Assembly (NCBI RefSeq): GCF_902729355.1
Contig: NZ_CACVCC010000006.1
Location: forward strand, 37,190 to 101,189
DNA length: 64,000 nt
From: Streptococcus sp. S784/96/1
GTDB taxonomy: Bacteria > Bacillota > Bacilli > Lactobacillales > Streptococcaceae
Reading direction: 5' to 3'
Numbering within the stretch: position 1 is the first letter of the stretch; each line of letters begins with the position of its first letter. The notes beneath the pieces are model-generated. The model did no database searches, was not told the origin of the DNA, and was given only the letters and a program-made list of their open reading frames with translations. Position numbers and translations under genes: made by a program. Shown here in pieces: positions 26,573 through 35,895 of this stretch.

Positions 26573-26596
26573 AAAACCCAGCCTATTCTGGGTTTT
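26573..26596 (-). terminator. Hairpin in the rpsA leader
   Basis: AAAACCCAG (on minus, 26588-26596) and CTGGGTTTT (26573-26581) form a perfect 9-bp stem with U-rich end, between tRNA-Gln and the rpsA RBS. It could end the tRNA transcript or act as an attenuator. Confidence 0.55.
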
Positions 26597-26639
26597 GGTA
26601 TATCTTATTTTCAAGGTTACTCGCAAGAGCTTACCATGA

Positions 26640-26711
26640 CTGGGGTAGCTGGATTCGAACCAACGCATGAGGGAGTCAAAGTCCCTTGCCTTACCGCTTG
26701 GCTATACCCCA
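26640..26711 (-). tRNA. tRNA-Gln (anticodon TTG)
   Basis: Acceptor TGGGGTA/TACCCCA, anticodon arm AGGGA-CTTTGAC-TCCCT, T-loop GGTTCGAATCC. The anticodon TTG reads CAA/CAG. Confidence 0.93.
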
Positions 26712-26716
26712 TTAAA

Positions 26717-26797
26717 TGGAAAGAGAGGGATTCGAACCCCCGAACCCGAAGGAGCGGATTTACAGTCCGCCGCGTTTAGCCTCTTCGCTATCTTTCC
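26717..26797 (-). tRNA. tRNA-Tyr (anticodon GTA)
   Basis: Acceptor GGAAAGA/TCTTTCC, anticodon arm GCGGA-CTGTAAA-TCCGC and a long class II variable arm. Anticodon GTA. It lies 5 bases before tRNA-Gln, in the same transcript. Confidence 0.93.
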
Positions 26798-26857
26798 AAA
26801 ACACAAGGATTAGTATAACACAGTTCCTTGTTGAAATCAAGTCATATATTTAAATTT

Positions 26858-27088
26858 TTAATGATTTAAATTGTAGTTTTCAATAATTTTTTCAACCGCT
26901 TGATCCAATGTCTTATAAAACCTATCAACTTTGCTATCTTTTACAAGGGCAAAGCGGTCATCAAGCTCTGCAATTTCACCAATCATTTTTTTGGCAATAT
27001 TAAGCTGATAACCATCGACTTCGGTCCCATTCACCTCAATTTTTGCATCTACAATTTGAATTTCAATTTTTTTATCTTTTTTACTCAT
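26858..27088 (-). CDS. DUF2969 family protein
   Basis: This 76-residue, highly charged cytoplasmic protein begins MSKKDKKIEIQIVD, with the EVDGYQLNIAKKMIGEI segment of streptococcal/lactobacillal DUF2969 proteins. It sits between ilvE and the tRNA/rpsA cluster. Function unknown. Confidence 0.8.
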   Translation of the reverse strand: MSKKDKKIEIQIVDAKIEVNGTEVDGYQLNIAKKMIGEIAELDDRFALVKDSKVDRFYKTLDQAVEKIIENYNLNH

Positions 27089-27254
27089 AATTTCTAAAAC
27101 ACTATGGCTATCAAATGGAAGTTTTCAAACAATCACTTGTCACTCATCTTCCACTGTTAGTAACCGACTTTTATTCTCCTTGTCTTATTTTTCGGGCAAC
27201 ACTAATATTTTACCGAAAACGAAAACTGCTTGCAAGTGCAAGCTGTTATTTTTT

Positions 27255-28280
27255 CTATAAATCAACGGGAACAATCCAACCTTTAGGTGCTTCTTTATCA
27301 CCAAATTGAATGCCTGTTAATTCATCATATAATTTTTTAGTGATTGGTCCAACTTCTGTCTCACTATAGAAAACGTGGAATTCCTCTCCGTGTTGTATCC
27401 CACCAATCGGTGAAATAACTGCTGCTGTACCACAGGCACCTGCTTCCGTAAACTTAGCTAAATCATCAACAAAGACATCACCTTCAATTGCCTTCATTCC
27501 AAAGCGGTGCTCTGCTAGATAAAACAACGAATATTTAGTAATTGAAGGCAAAATGGATGGGCTAATTGGAGTGATAAATTCATTATCAGCTGTGATGCCA
27601 AAGAAATTGGCTGATCCAACTTCTTCAATTTTAGTATGGGTGGCCGGATCAAGGTAAATCACATCTGAAAAACCAGCAGATTTAGCTTTTTTACCTGGCA
27701 ACAAACTTGCTGCATAGTTTCCGCCAACCTTAGCCGCTCCTGTGCCGTTTGGTGCCGCACGGTCATAATCGTCTTGAATCAAGAAATTCGTTGGCTGCAA
27801 GCCCCCTTTAAAATAATTGCCGACAGGCATCGCAAAAACAGTAAAAATGTATTCTTCTGCAGGTTTTACGCCAATAATATCTCCAATACCAATCAATAGA
27901 GGACGAAGATAGAGTGTTCCTCCTGTGCCATAAGGAGGAACAAAATCAGCATTAGCTTTCACCACCTGTTTACAAGCATCAATAAATTTGTCAGTTGGAA
28001 CAGGTTCCATCAACAGACGATCTGCAGTCCGTTGTAGGCGCTCTGCGTTTTGATCTGGTCTAAAAAGTTGAACGCTTCCCGCTTTCGTCCGATAGGCTTT
28101 CAAACCTTCAAACGCTTGTTGCCCATAATGCAGTGCTGGAGAACTTTCTGAAATGTGCAATTGCGTGTCTTCTACTAGCACACCATCATCCCATTTCCCA
28201 TTTTGAAAGTAAGAAATGTAACGAAATGGTAATTTGCGGTATTCAAATCCTAAATTTTCCCAATCTAATTCAACTGTCAT
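27255..28280 (-). CDS. ilvE: Branched-chain amino acid aminotransferase
   Basis: This 341-residue PLP-dependent class IV aminotransferase interconverts Leu, Ile and Val with their 2-oxo acids. Visible family marks are HYGQQAFEGLKAYR, the PLP-lysine region NGTGAAKVGGNYAASL and the C-terminal EAGACGTAAVISPIG. Length is standard for the BCAT II type. Probably monocistronic. Confidence 0.96.
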   Translation of the reverse strand: MTVELDWENLGFEYRKLPFRYISYFQNGKWDDGVLVEDTQLHISESSPALHYGQQAFEGLKAYRTKAGSVQLFRPDQNAERLQRTADRLLMEPVPTDKFIDACKQVVKANADFVPPYGTGGTLYLRPLLIGIGDIIGVKPAEEYIFTVFAMPVGNYFKGGLQPTNFLIQDDYDRAAPNGTGAAKVGGNYAASLLPGKKAKSAGFSDVIYLDPATHTKIEEVGSANFFGITADNEFITPISPSILPSITKYSLFYLAEHRFGMKAIEGDVFVDDLAKFTEAGACGTAAVISPIGGIQHGEEFHVFYSETEVGPITKKLYDELTGIQFGDKEAPKGWIVPVDL

Positions 28281-28386
28281 TGTTTATACCCACTCTCTCA
28301 TTAATAATTGTTATTTAGTATAACGCTTTTGGAAAAGAAAATCAATAAATTTTCAGACAATTCTGTCTTTTAGCGATACTGAACAC

Positions 28387-28414
28387 AAAAAAACTCTAAC
28401 CGAAATGGCTAGAG
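28387..28414 (-). terminator. parC terminator
   Basis: On the minus strand CTCTAGCC - ATTTC - GGTTAGAG (28394-28414), with one mismatch or wobble, runs into seven Ts (28387-28393) just after the parC stop. Confidence 0.75.
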
Positions 28415-28423
28415 ATTGGTTTG

Positions 28424-30880
28424 TTATCGTATTTTAGCTGATAAAACTTCATGTTCTGAAATCGTGTCACTGACAAAGCTACCGTTGCTAGTACGTTCAG
28501 AAAGGCTGAGTTGACTCAAATCTTTTTCAATCACTTGACCAGCAGTATCTGTAATCTGAAGAATTTGTGCGTCATCCGTTGCAACTTCTGTCGTAAATAA
28601 ATCGAGTACAGCTCCGCTATTTTCCGAAAGAACAGGGCCAGCTACAAAGACACGATGAGGTTTGGCTTTTAGTTCACGTAAAACTTGCAGACCTCGACCA
28701 GCTCGCTTGGTTTGTGGAATCTCACTGAGTGCTACTCGCTTCAAGCTACCACGCTGTGTCAAGAGATAGAAACTATCCGTATTTGCAATAAAAGCAGACT
28801 GGATGACATCAGCATCTTTAAGGTTAATGGCTTTAACCCCTGCCGCTTTCGCCCCGACGACAGGAACGTCATTAATCGTAAAGCGAAGGGCATAACCGTT
28901 TCGTGTCACAAGCATCACATCTTCCAAGAGAATCGGGCTAACCATTACCATACGATCACTGTCTTCTTTCAGTTTAGCGTATTTCACAGATTTCGATTTG
29001 TAAGTCCGCCATGGACTAAATTCCTTGCGTTCAACACGTTTGATTTGACCTAATGCGGTAATCGCAACGTAGGTTCCCTGGTCAAACTGATCAAGCAACT
29101 CTGCATACAGAACTTCCTCATTAGTTGCAAAATTCGTAATGGTTTGCGACAAGTGCTCACCAATATCTTTCCAACGAATATCCGTCAACTCATGGACTGG
29201 GCGGTAAATAACGTTTCCCAAAGTCGTGAAAATCAACAAATGTTGCGTTGTCCTAGCCGCTTGTACAAATAGAAGATCATCGTCATCACGTTTTCCAATT
29301 TCGTCCACCGTTGAAGCATTGAACGAACGTGGGCTAGTACGCTTGATATAACCTCCTTTGGTTACGCTGACAAAGGTGTCTTCTTCCACGATAAGACTGG
29401 CTGTATCGATTTCAATGGCAACAGCCTCGTCTTGCAATTCTGAACGGCGTGGGTTACCAAAGTGTTTTTTCACCTCACGGAGTTCTTTTTTCATGACATT
29501 GTACATGGTTCGTTCATCGCCAATAATAGCGGCTAACTCCATGATTTGCTGACGAAGCGCTTCTTCCTCATTTTGCAAGGTCACAATATCAGTATTGGTC
29601 AAACGATACAGTTGTAGGGTCACAATCGCTTCTGCCTGTTCTTCGGAAAAGTCATAGCTAACCTTCAAGTTTTCCTTGGCGTCAGCTTTATTTTCCGAAG
29701 CACGAATAAGGGCAATGACCTCATCTAAAATCGAAATAACACGAATAAGTCCCTCTACAATATGCAAACGGCGCTCTGCTTTTTCCTTATCAAATTGAGA
29801 TCTCGCCACAATAATCTCACGGCGGTGCGCGATGTAGCTAGAGAGGATTTTGTGAAGTCCTACCTGACGAGGGGTAAAGTTGTCAATGGCAACCATGTTG
29901 AAGTTGTAATTGACTTGAAGGTCTGTGTATTTGAGTAGATAATTGAGAATCGTCTGGCTATCGGCATCTTTTTTCAATTCAATTGCAATGCGCAAACCGG
30001 TACGGTCTGACTCATCACGAACTTCCGCGATTCCCGGAACCTTATTGTTCACACGGACATCGTCAATCCGCTTGACAAGGACAGCCTTATTGACCTCGTA
30101 AGGAATTTCAGTTACCACAATTTGTTGTTTGCCACCCTTGAGGGTTTCGATTTCTGTCCGTGAACGAACAACAACACGTCCCTTACCTGTCTCATAGGCC
30201 TTTTTGATTTCATCCGCACCTTGGATAATACCTCCTGTCGGGAAGTCTGGACCAGGGAGAAATTCCATCAATTTCTCTAACTTAGCTGATGGATGGTCAA
30301 TCATGTAAACCACTGCATCAATCACTTCTGATAAATTGTGTGGTGGAATATCGGTCGCATAACCTGCTGAGATACCTGTGGCACCATTGACCAGAAGGTT
30401 AGGAAAAGCAGCTGGTAAAACCGTTGGTTCTTTTTCCGTATCGTCAAAGTTCCATGCCCATGGCACGGTATTTTTTTCGATATCTTGAAGGAGGTAGCTT
30501 GCGATTTCAGATAGCCGAGCCTCCGTATAACGCATGGCAGCAGGTGGATCACCGTCCATAGAACCGTTGTTCCCGTGCATCTCCACCAAAATTTCACGGT
30601 TTTTCCAATCCTGAGACATGCGCACCATGGCATCATAAATCGAACTGTCCCCGTGGGGGTGGAAATTACCCATGATATTACCGACAGACTTAGCCGACTT
30701 ACGGTAGCCCTTATCATGGGTATTGCCATCCTTATTCATCGAATAAAGAATACGACGTTGAACGGGTTTTAACCCGTCTCGAATATCAGGAAGCGCCCGC
30801 TCCTGAATGATATATTTGGAGTAGCGACCAAAACGCTCTCCCATGATGTCCTCAAGGGACATGTTTTGAATGTTTGACAT
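28424..30880 (-). CDS. parC: DNA topoisomerase IV subunit A
   Basis: This 818-residue subunit cleaves and religates DNA to decatenate chromosomes. The quinolone-resistance region reads HPHGDSSIYDAMVRMSQ, with serine and aspartate at the classic Ser-79/Asp-83 positions, so it looks wild type. The catalytic tyrosine is in AAMRYTEARLS. The C-terminal beta-pinwheel repeats follow (~500 onward). It is usually adjacent to parE; here about 1.9 kb of other sequence separates them. Confidence 0.97.
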   Translation of the reverse strand: MSNIQNMSLEDIMGERFGRYSKYIIQERALPDIRDGLKPVQRRILYSMNKDGNTHDKGYRKSAKSVGNIMGNFHPHGDSSIYDAMVRMSQDWKNREILVEMHGNNGSMDGDPPAAMRYTEARLSEIASYLLQDIEKNTVPWAWNFDDTEKEPTVLPAAFPNLLVNGATGISAGYATDIPPHNLSEVIDAVVYMIDHPSAKLEKLMEFLPGPDFPTGGIIQGADEIKKAYETGKGRVVVRSRTEIETLKGGKQQIVVTEIPYEVNKAVLVKRIDDVRVNNKVPGIAEVRDESDRTGLRIAIELKKDADSQTILNYLLKYTDLQVNYNFNMVAIDNFTPRQVGLHKILSSYIAHRREIIVARSQFDKEKAERRLHIVEGLIRVISILDEVIALIRASENKADAKENLKVSYDFSEEQAEAIVTLQLYRLTNTDIVTLQNEEEALRQQIMELAAIIGDERTMYNVMKKELREVKKHFGNPRRSELQDEAVAIEIDTASLIVEEDTFVSVTKGGYIKRTSPRSFNASTVDEIGKRDDDDLLFVQAARTTQHLLIFTTLGNVIYRPVHELTDIRWKDIGEHLSQTITNFATNEEVLYAELLDQFDQGTYVAITALGQIKRVERKEFSPWRTYKSKSVKYAKLKEDSDRMVMVSPILLEDVMLVTRNGYALRFTINDVPVVGAKAAGVKAINLKDADVIQSAFIANTDSFYLLTQRGSLKRVALSEIPQTKRAGRGLQVLRELKAKPHRVFVAGPVLSENSGAVLDLFTTEVATDDAQILQITDTAGQVIEKDLSQLSLSERTSNGSFVSDTISEHEVLSAKIR

Positions 30881-31397
30881 TTTCTAAATATCTTTCTTTT
30901 GATTTTTTGAAAGCTCCTTTAAGTAGTGAGGACGGAAGCGAGCCTACCGTTCCATCCCTAACTGTTGAGCCTAGGTCTCAATAGTCCCCTAGAGGTTGAA
31001 ACATAAATATCTCCACCTTCTATTTTTAATGGTAATAGCAGATTGACGCAGTGGTTGATTGGCAGTCTGCAACTGGACACTTCTTTAGTTTTAAGTGTCC
31101 ACCTAAAATAGTCCACCAGACTATTTTAGTACCACGCAATCGTTAGCGGCCATCCTATACAAATGTGATGAACGTTGTTCATCTTATTTCCAACCTCCAA
31201 AAATCTCCCAGACCTTCGGAGCTGTGCGGAAGTAGGAGTGAAAGTGTCCAGTGGACAGTTTCAGCCTGAGCTTAGAAATCAGAGAGCGAGGGGAAGTCAA
31301 GACTTCGAAATCATGGCTCCTGTTCCACTCTCTTTCACTACGGCAGGAGATTTCTGAATAGGCGACTATATCGTTTATTTACTAAGTAATACTATCT
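30881..31397. other. Gap rich in inverted repeats
   Basis: No gene is seen. It contains several hairpins: TGGACAC/GTGTCCA near 31072-31102, CTAAAATAGTC-CACCA-GACTATTTTAG (31105-31131) and GAAGTCAAGACTTC (31293-31306). The density of folded elements suggests regulatory RNA or old mobile debris. The parC promoter must lie at its left edge. Confidence 0.45.
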
Positions 31398-32073
31398 TTA
31401 TTCCAGCATGTCGATATCTGAATTGGCTAAGCACACTGAAATTCCCCATAAAATCATTAAGCCTGCTATCAATACTGAATCTACTTTTGTAATAAAGTAA
31501 CCTAATACAATATTGTTTAAGCCGTGCAAAATCATACAAAAAAGTATCGATTGCGTTTTACGATATAATGTCGCTAGCACAAAACTAAAAATAACGGCGT
31601 AGATTAAAAATTGATAATAGGGAAATTGTTGCTGAATACTACCGTCAATAAACTATAGTGGTCAATGCCAGAACCCCCAAACAAATCCAGTTAGCAAGCT
31701 AGATTTCCAATAAGCAATTTTTCCTCTAGCAAAGGTTGCATCGTCCCTCGCCATCCTAGCTCCTCATTACCACCACCAATTAAGATTGCCTATATCAGTA
31801 AAATTAGAATGAGTGAGTTTGAAAAACGCCCACTAATCCCGACAGAAGATAAGCTAAATACAAGCAATAATAATACTGAAAACAAGATTAAATATTGCCA
31901 AGAATTTCTTTTTATACTAAATAGGAAAGTTTTTAACCCACTTAATGATTTATCTTCTAAATACATTATAGCTGCAATGGTCGGACTTAAACCTGAAAAA
32001 ATATGCATCACATTGCCTATGGACGAGGTCAAAGGGATATGAAAGTTGCCATTGCACCCCAGCCTAAACCCAT
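31398..32073 (-). pseudogene. CPBP (CAAX-type) intramembrane protease, disrupted
   Basis: Pieces of one protein lie in different frames: GLGWGAMATF (around 32050-32073), then SSIGNVMHIFSGLSPTIAAI (from 32032), the motif-1 sequence GGGNEELGWRGTMQPLLEE (EExxxR, around 31740-31790) and a C-terminal fragment ending at 31398 (MILHGLNNIVLGYF). At least three stops or frameshifts separate them. The family (ABI/CPBP metalloprotease) is clear; the gene is dead. Confidence 0.75.
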
Positions 32074-32078
32074 GTCAT

Positions 32079-32111
32079 AAAAAAAGTTAGACTGAGAAAT
32101 AAAACTAACTT
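32079..32111 (-). terminator. Terminator after fic
   Basis: On the minus strand AAGTTAG and CTAACTT (32084-32111) form a stem followed by Ts, 25 bases after the fic stop. Confidence 0.6.
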
Positions 32112-32135
32112 ATTAGGAAATGACTTCACCATTAA

Positions 32136-32741
32136 CTATAACTCCTCAATCTTATACAGTGTGTACCCCTCATAATAATAGGAGTAGTCAATTCCTTTCA
32201 TATACAATTCACGATTAGTAATGTCGGAAGTTAATGCCTTATTCAGAATATGTTTAATTTCAATATCACGGATAGGGCTTCTTTCCATAGCCAAGAGGTA
32301 ATCTTCCTTATCAACCTTAGACCAGTCAACCACTTGACCTAGCTCTTTTGACAAGATGTGATCAAGCCAGATACGCATGCTGCGCCCATTCCCTTCACGA
32401 AAAGGATGGGCAACATTCATCTCGACATATTTTTCAACAATAGCATCAAAACTATCCTGTGGCATTTTGTCGATGTTTTCCAAGGAAACTTGAAGATACA
32501 TAACTGGTGCAAATCTAAAAGCTCCCTTAGCCATATTGACCGTACGGACCTTGCCAGCAAAATCGTAGATTTCCTCAAAAAGAAAATCATGGATATAAGC
32601 TAATGTTTCAAATATGCCTGCTGGCTTATCCTCCAACAATTGTTTTTCAAACAGTTGTTTTGCACGGAGCTTACTGAGTTTTTCTTCTGCTTCTGCTAAT
32701 TCTAGAGAATTTCCTATTCCTAGCTTATTTTCTAAAACCAT
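32136..32741 (-). CDS. fic: Class III Fic family AMP transferase
   Basis: This is 201 residues from the ATG at 32741. The Fic active-site loop HPFREGNGRSMRIW lies near residues 112-125, with the catalytic His and the phosphate-binding anchor. The C-terminus has SYYYEG (~187-192), matching the inhibitory-helix motif (S/T)xxxE(G/N) of class III Fic proteins such as Neisseria NmFic, which is auto-inhibited and controlled by oligomerisation. The gene starts 10 bases after the parE stop, whose TAA is part of its RBS (TAAGGAGATATGATG), so it is co-translated with parE. Fic relatives AMPylate GyrB and ParE. The target here is inferred. Confidence 0.9.
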   Translation of the reverse strand: MVLENKLGIGNSLELAEAEEKLSKLRAKQLFEKQLLEDKPAGIFETLAYIHDFLFEEIYDFAGKVRTVNMAKGAFRFAPVMYLQVSLENIDKMPQDSFDAIVEKYVEMNVAHPFREGNGRSMRIWLDHILSKELGQVVDWSKVDKEDYLLAMERSPIRDIEIKHILNKALTSDITNRELYMKGIDYSYYYEGYTLYKIEEL

Positions 32742-32750
32742 CATATCTCC

Positions 32751-34706
32751 TTACTTGCTAAAGGCTGTTGCTTCTTCCAAGGTAAACTTGACATTATCTT
32801 CAATCCATTGACGGCGAGGAGCTGGTTTGTCCCCCATAAGGACCGATACACGGCGCTCAGCACGCGCAAGGTCATCAATGGTCACTCGAATAAGAGTGCG
32901 GCTATCTGGATTCATGGTCGTTTCCCAAAGCTGGTCGGCATTCATTTCACCAAGTCCTTTATAGCGTTGGAGCATGGCACCTTTTCCAAAATCACGACGC
33001 AACTCTTCTAACTCTCCATCTGTCCAAGCATAGGCGATTTTTTCTGTTTTACCTTTGCCTTTAGACATTTTGTACAAAGGTGGAAGGGCAATGTAAACGT
33101 GCCCTGCTTCAACCAGTGGTCGCATGTAACGGTAGAAGAACGTCAGTAGGAGGGTTTGGATATGGGCACCATCGGTGTCGGCATCTGTCATGATGATAAT
33201 TTTGTCATAATTGATATCATCTAAGCTAAAATCCGCACCAACGCCTGCACCTATCGTATAAATCATGGTGTTGATTTCCTCATTTTTAAGGATATCACTC
33301 ATTTTAGCTTTTTCAGTATTTAAGACCTTACCACGCAATGGCAGAATGGCTTGGAATTTACGGTCACGCCCTTGTTTAGCAGAACCACCGGCAGAATCCC
33401 CTTCGACAAGGTACAATTCATTTTTAGCCGCATTTTTAGATTGAGCAGGGGTCAATTTCCCAGACAGAAGTCCTTTGTCCTTCTTATTTTTCTTACCGCT
33501 TCTAGCGTCATCACGCGCTTTTCGAGCCGCTTCACGAGCATCTCTTGCTTTAATGGCTTTACGTACTAAATTCGTTGCCAGTTCACCATTTTCCAAGAGG
33601 AAAAAGGTCAAATTTTCAGAGACAATCCCATCCACAACTGGACGAGCTAAAGGTGAACCTAACTTATCTTTGGTCTGCCCTTCAAATTGTAGATGCTCTT
33701 CAGGCACAAGGATGGACAAAACTGCAGACAAGCCCTCACGGTAGTCAGACCCTTCCAAATTTTTATCTTTTTCTTTGAGTAGACCTGTCTTACGGGCATA
33801 ATCATTCATCGCCTTTGTAATCGCTGTTTTTAGACCCGTCTCATGCGTTCCACCATCTTTGGTACGGACATTGTTGACAAAGGACAAGATATTATCCGAG
33901 TAACCGTCATTGTACTGCATAGCAATTTCCACTTGGAATGACTGATCTTGCCCTTCGATAGAAATAACTGGTGTCAAGGTTTCCTTGTCTTCATTCAGAT
34001 AAGCGACAAAATCCTGCACCCCATTTTCATAATGGAAAGCTTCAGATACAGGCTCTTCTCCACGCAAATCAGTAAGCGTCATGGTCACATTTTTCAAGAG
34101 AAAAGCAGATTCTTTCAAACGTTCTGAAATCGTATTGAATTTAAAATCAGTCGTGGAAAAAATGCGGTTATCCGGCATAAAGGTAACGGTCGTCCCTGTC
34201 TTAGACTTAGGTGCTGTGCCAATCTTTTTCAAGGTGGTTACAGGTTTTCCGCCATCTTCAAAGCGCTGCTTATAAACAGCACCATCACGAGTAATCTCAA
34301 CTTCAAGCCAACTTGAGAGGGCATTAACCACTGACGATCCTACCCCGTGCAAACCACCTGAAGTTTTATAGCCCCCTTGACCAAATTTACCACCTGCGTG
34401 AAGAACGGTGAAGATTACTTCAACCGTTGGTTTACCCATAGCATGCATCCCAACAGGCATCCCACGACCACTGTCAGCTACACTAACAGAGCCATCCGCA
34501 TTTAATGTCACATCAATTTGATTTCCAAAGCCAGATAGAGCTTCATCAACCGCATTGTCCACAATTTCCCAAACCAGGTGATGCAGTCCAGTCCCATCAG
34601 TTGATCCAATATACATTCCTGGTCGCTTACGAACGGCATCCAACCCTTCCAATACCTGAATCGCATCATCATTATAGTTATTTACATTAATATCTTTTTT
34701 AGCCAA
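32751..34706 (-). CDS. parE: DNA topoisomerase IV subunit B
   Basis: This 651-residue ATPase subunit pairs with ParC for chromosome decatenation. It has a GHKL ATPase domain (EIVDNAVDEAL, DSGRGMPVG, GGLHGVGSSVVNALS), a transducer domain, and the TOPRIM motif YLVEGDSAGGSAKQGRD with DADTDGAHI. The quinolone region LRGKVLNTEKAK looks wild type. It is the first gene of a parE-fic unit and is divergent from the HdiR-like regulator. Confidence 0.97.
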   Translation of the reverse strand: MAKKDINVNNYNDDAIQVLEGLDAVRKRPGMYIGSTDGTGLHHLVWEIVDNAVDEALSGFGNQIDVTLNADGSVSVADSGRGMPVGMHAMGKPTVEVIFTVLHAGGKFGQGGYKTSGGLHGVGSSVVNALSSWLEVEITRDGAVYKQRFEDGGKPVTTLKKIGTAPKSKTGTTVTFMPDNRIFSTTDFKFNTISERLKESAFLLKNVTMTLTDLRGEEPVSEAFHYENGVQDFVAYLNEDKETLTPVISIEGQDQSFQVEIAMQYNDGYSDNILSFVNNVRTKDGGTHETGLKTAITKAMNDYARKTGLLKEKDKNLEGSDYREGLSAVLSILVPEEHLQFEGQTKDKLGSPLARPVVDGIVSENLTFFLLENGELATNLVRKAIKARDAREAARKARDDARSGKKNKKDKGLLSGKLTPAQSKNAAKNELYLVEGDSAGGSAKQGRDRKFQAILPLRGKVLNTEKAKMSDILKNEEINTMIYTIGAGVGADFSLDDINYDKIIIMTDADTDGAHIQTLLLTFFYRYMRPLVEAGHVYIALPPLYKMSKGKGKTEKIAYAWTDGELEELRRDFGKGAMLQRYKGLGEMNADQLWETTMNPDSRTLIRVTIDDLARAERRVSVLMGDKPAPRRQWIEDNVKFTLEEATAFSK

Positions 34707-34780
34707 AATAGCCTCCGAAAATTTTCATCTGTACCATTTTACCGATTTTTATTGAATTTTGCAAAATAAAATTGTTTTTA

Positions 34781-34829
34781 TTGATTTTTTTTCAATCGAC
34801 TTGATTTTTTTTCATACAGATGATACACT
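34781..34829 (+). promoter_or_regulatory. Promoter and direct repeats of the HdiR-like gene
   Basis: TTGATT (34801-34806), 17 bases, then TACACT (34824-34829) is a plausible promoter. The 14-base sequence TTGATTTTTTTTCA occurs at 34781-34794 and again at 34801-34814, 20 bases apart (two helical turns), overlapping the -35. This could be an auto-operator. Confidence 0.5.
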
Positions 34830-34856
34830 TTTATTAAACAAGTATTAAGGAGAAAT

Positions 34857-35558
34857 ATGATGTCTTTGGAAATAGCAGAGCGATTAAAGCAGTTACGATT
34901 AAAGGCTGGATTTGAACAAGCAGAATTAGCAAACCAATTAGGCTATAAATCTGATAGTACCATTTCCAAATGGGAAGCTGGTAAAACCCTTCCGACAGGA
35001 CGACGCCTAAGCCGATTAGCAGAGCTCTTAAATACAAGCATTGATTACATTCTTTATGGTCAAGAAAATCAATTCCCTCAATTGAATACCATCTTTGCCC
35101 AGTTAGAAAGTGCCCGCAAAGAAAAGGTAATAGACTTTGCTCATTTGCAACTTGAAGAACAAGTTCGCCTTTCCAAACCACGTTTTGAATATAAGGTTTA
35201 TGAAAAATTATCAGCTGGAGGAGGCTTCTCTTATTATAATGACGGCAACTACGACAGCGTTTTTTACGAAGAAGAGCTTGATCATGACTTTGCTTCTTGG
35301 ATTTTTGGTGATAGCATGAATCCTGTTTATCTAAACGGTGAAGTGGCTCTTATCAAACAAACTGGTTTTGATTACGATGGTGCTGTTTATGCTGTTGACT
35401 GGGATGGCCAAACCTATATCAAAAAAGTTTACCGAGAAGAGGGCGGCCTCCGTTTGGTATCCCTAAATCCTAAATATAAGGATAAATTTGCCCCCTATGA
35501 TGAGGAGCCTCGTATCATCGGAATCATCGTCGGTCATTTCATGCCGATGGAAGTCTGA
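34857..35558 (+). CDS. XRE-family / S24 self-cleaving repressor (HdiR-like)
   Basis: This is 233 residues. The N-terminal helix-turn-helix spans ~6-65 (ELANQLGYKSDSTISKWEAG). The C-terminal LexA/UmuD-type peptidase has a cleavage-type Ala-Gly in KLSAGGGF (~residue 119), the Ser nucleophile in GDSMNPVY and a catalytic Lys in YIKKVY. Such proteins (HdiR in Lactococcus) are cleaved on DNA damage. It lies divergent from parE. Two adjacent ATGs follow AAGGAG, and the second is equally likely. Confidence 0.88.
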   Translation: MMSLEIAERLKQLRLKAGFEQAELANQLGYKSDSTISKWEAGKTLPTGRRLSRLAELLNTSIDYILYGQENQFPQLNTIFAQLESARKEKVIDFAHLQLEEQVRLSKPRFEYKVYEKLSAGGGFSYYNDGNYDSVFYEEELDHDFASWIFGDSMNPVYLNGEVALIKQTGFDYDGAVYAVDWDGQTYIKKVYREEGGLRLVSLNPKYKDKFAPYDEEPRIIGIIVGHFMPMEV

Positions 35559-35829
35559 TTCCCGAGCTATCATTAGATGGATTAAATACCTATTCTAGTA
35601 TCTAATCAATTTTTCTAACGTGTGGGACATTCAAAAGATTCAGGGGACCTTTTAAGAAAAGTTAACGAAGCTAGTATCAAAATTCCCTCCTACAGGATTC
35701 CATCGTTTTTTTGATAAAACACATCCTATCAGCACTTTCTGTTGCGATGTCAGTATTCACCTATGATGGTAAGATTTAGAGATAGCAATTTCATTCCCAT
35801 AACTATCTCCTGCTTACAAAAACATCTTA

Positions 35830-35873
35830 AAAGGCTTGAAGTTTTGGTTTTCTAACCCGAACTTCAAGCCTTT
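35830..35873. terminator. Bidirectional terminator
   Basis: AAAGGCTTGAAGT (35830-35842) pairs perfectly with ACTTCAAGCCTTT (35861-35873), with Ts on both sides. It lies between the convergent HdiR-like and ysxC genes. The ~270 bases before it (35559-35829) hold nothing I can call. Confidence 0.8.
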
Positions 35874-35895
35874 ATTTTATCAATGACAATTATTC

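Noticed and set aside
26555..26668. N-terminal extension of ribosomal protein S1
   Set aside because: It runs through tRNA-Gln; the ATG at 26554 follows GGAGG.
30960..31140. CRISPR-like array in the hairpin-rich gap
   Set aside because: The repeats are inverted, unequal and not regularly spaced; no cas genes are present.
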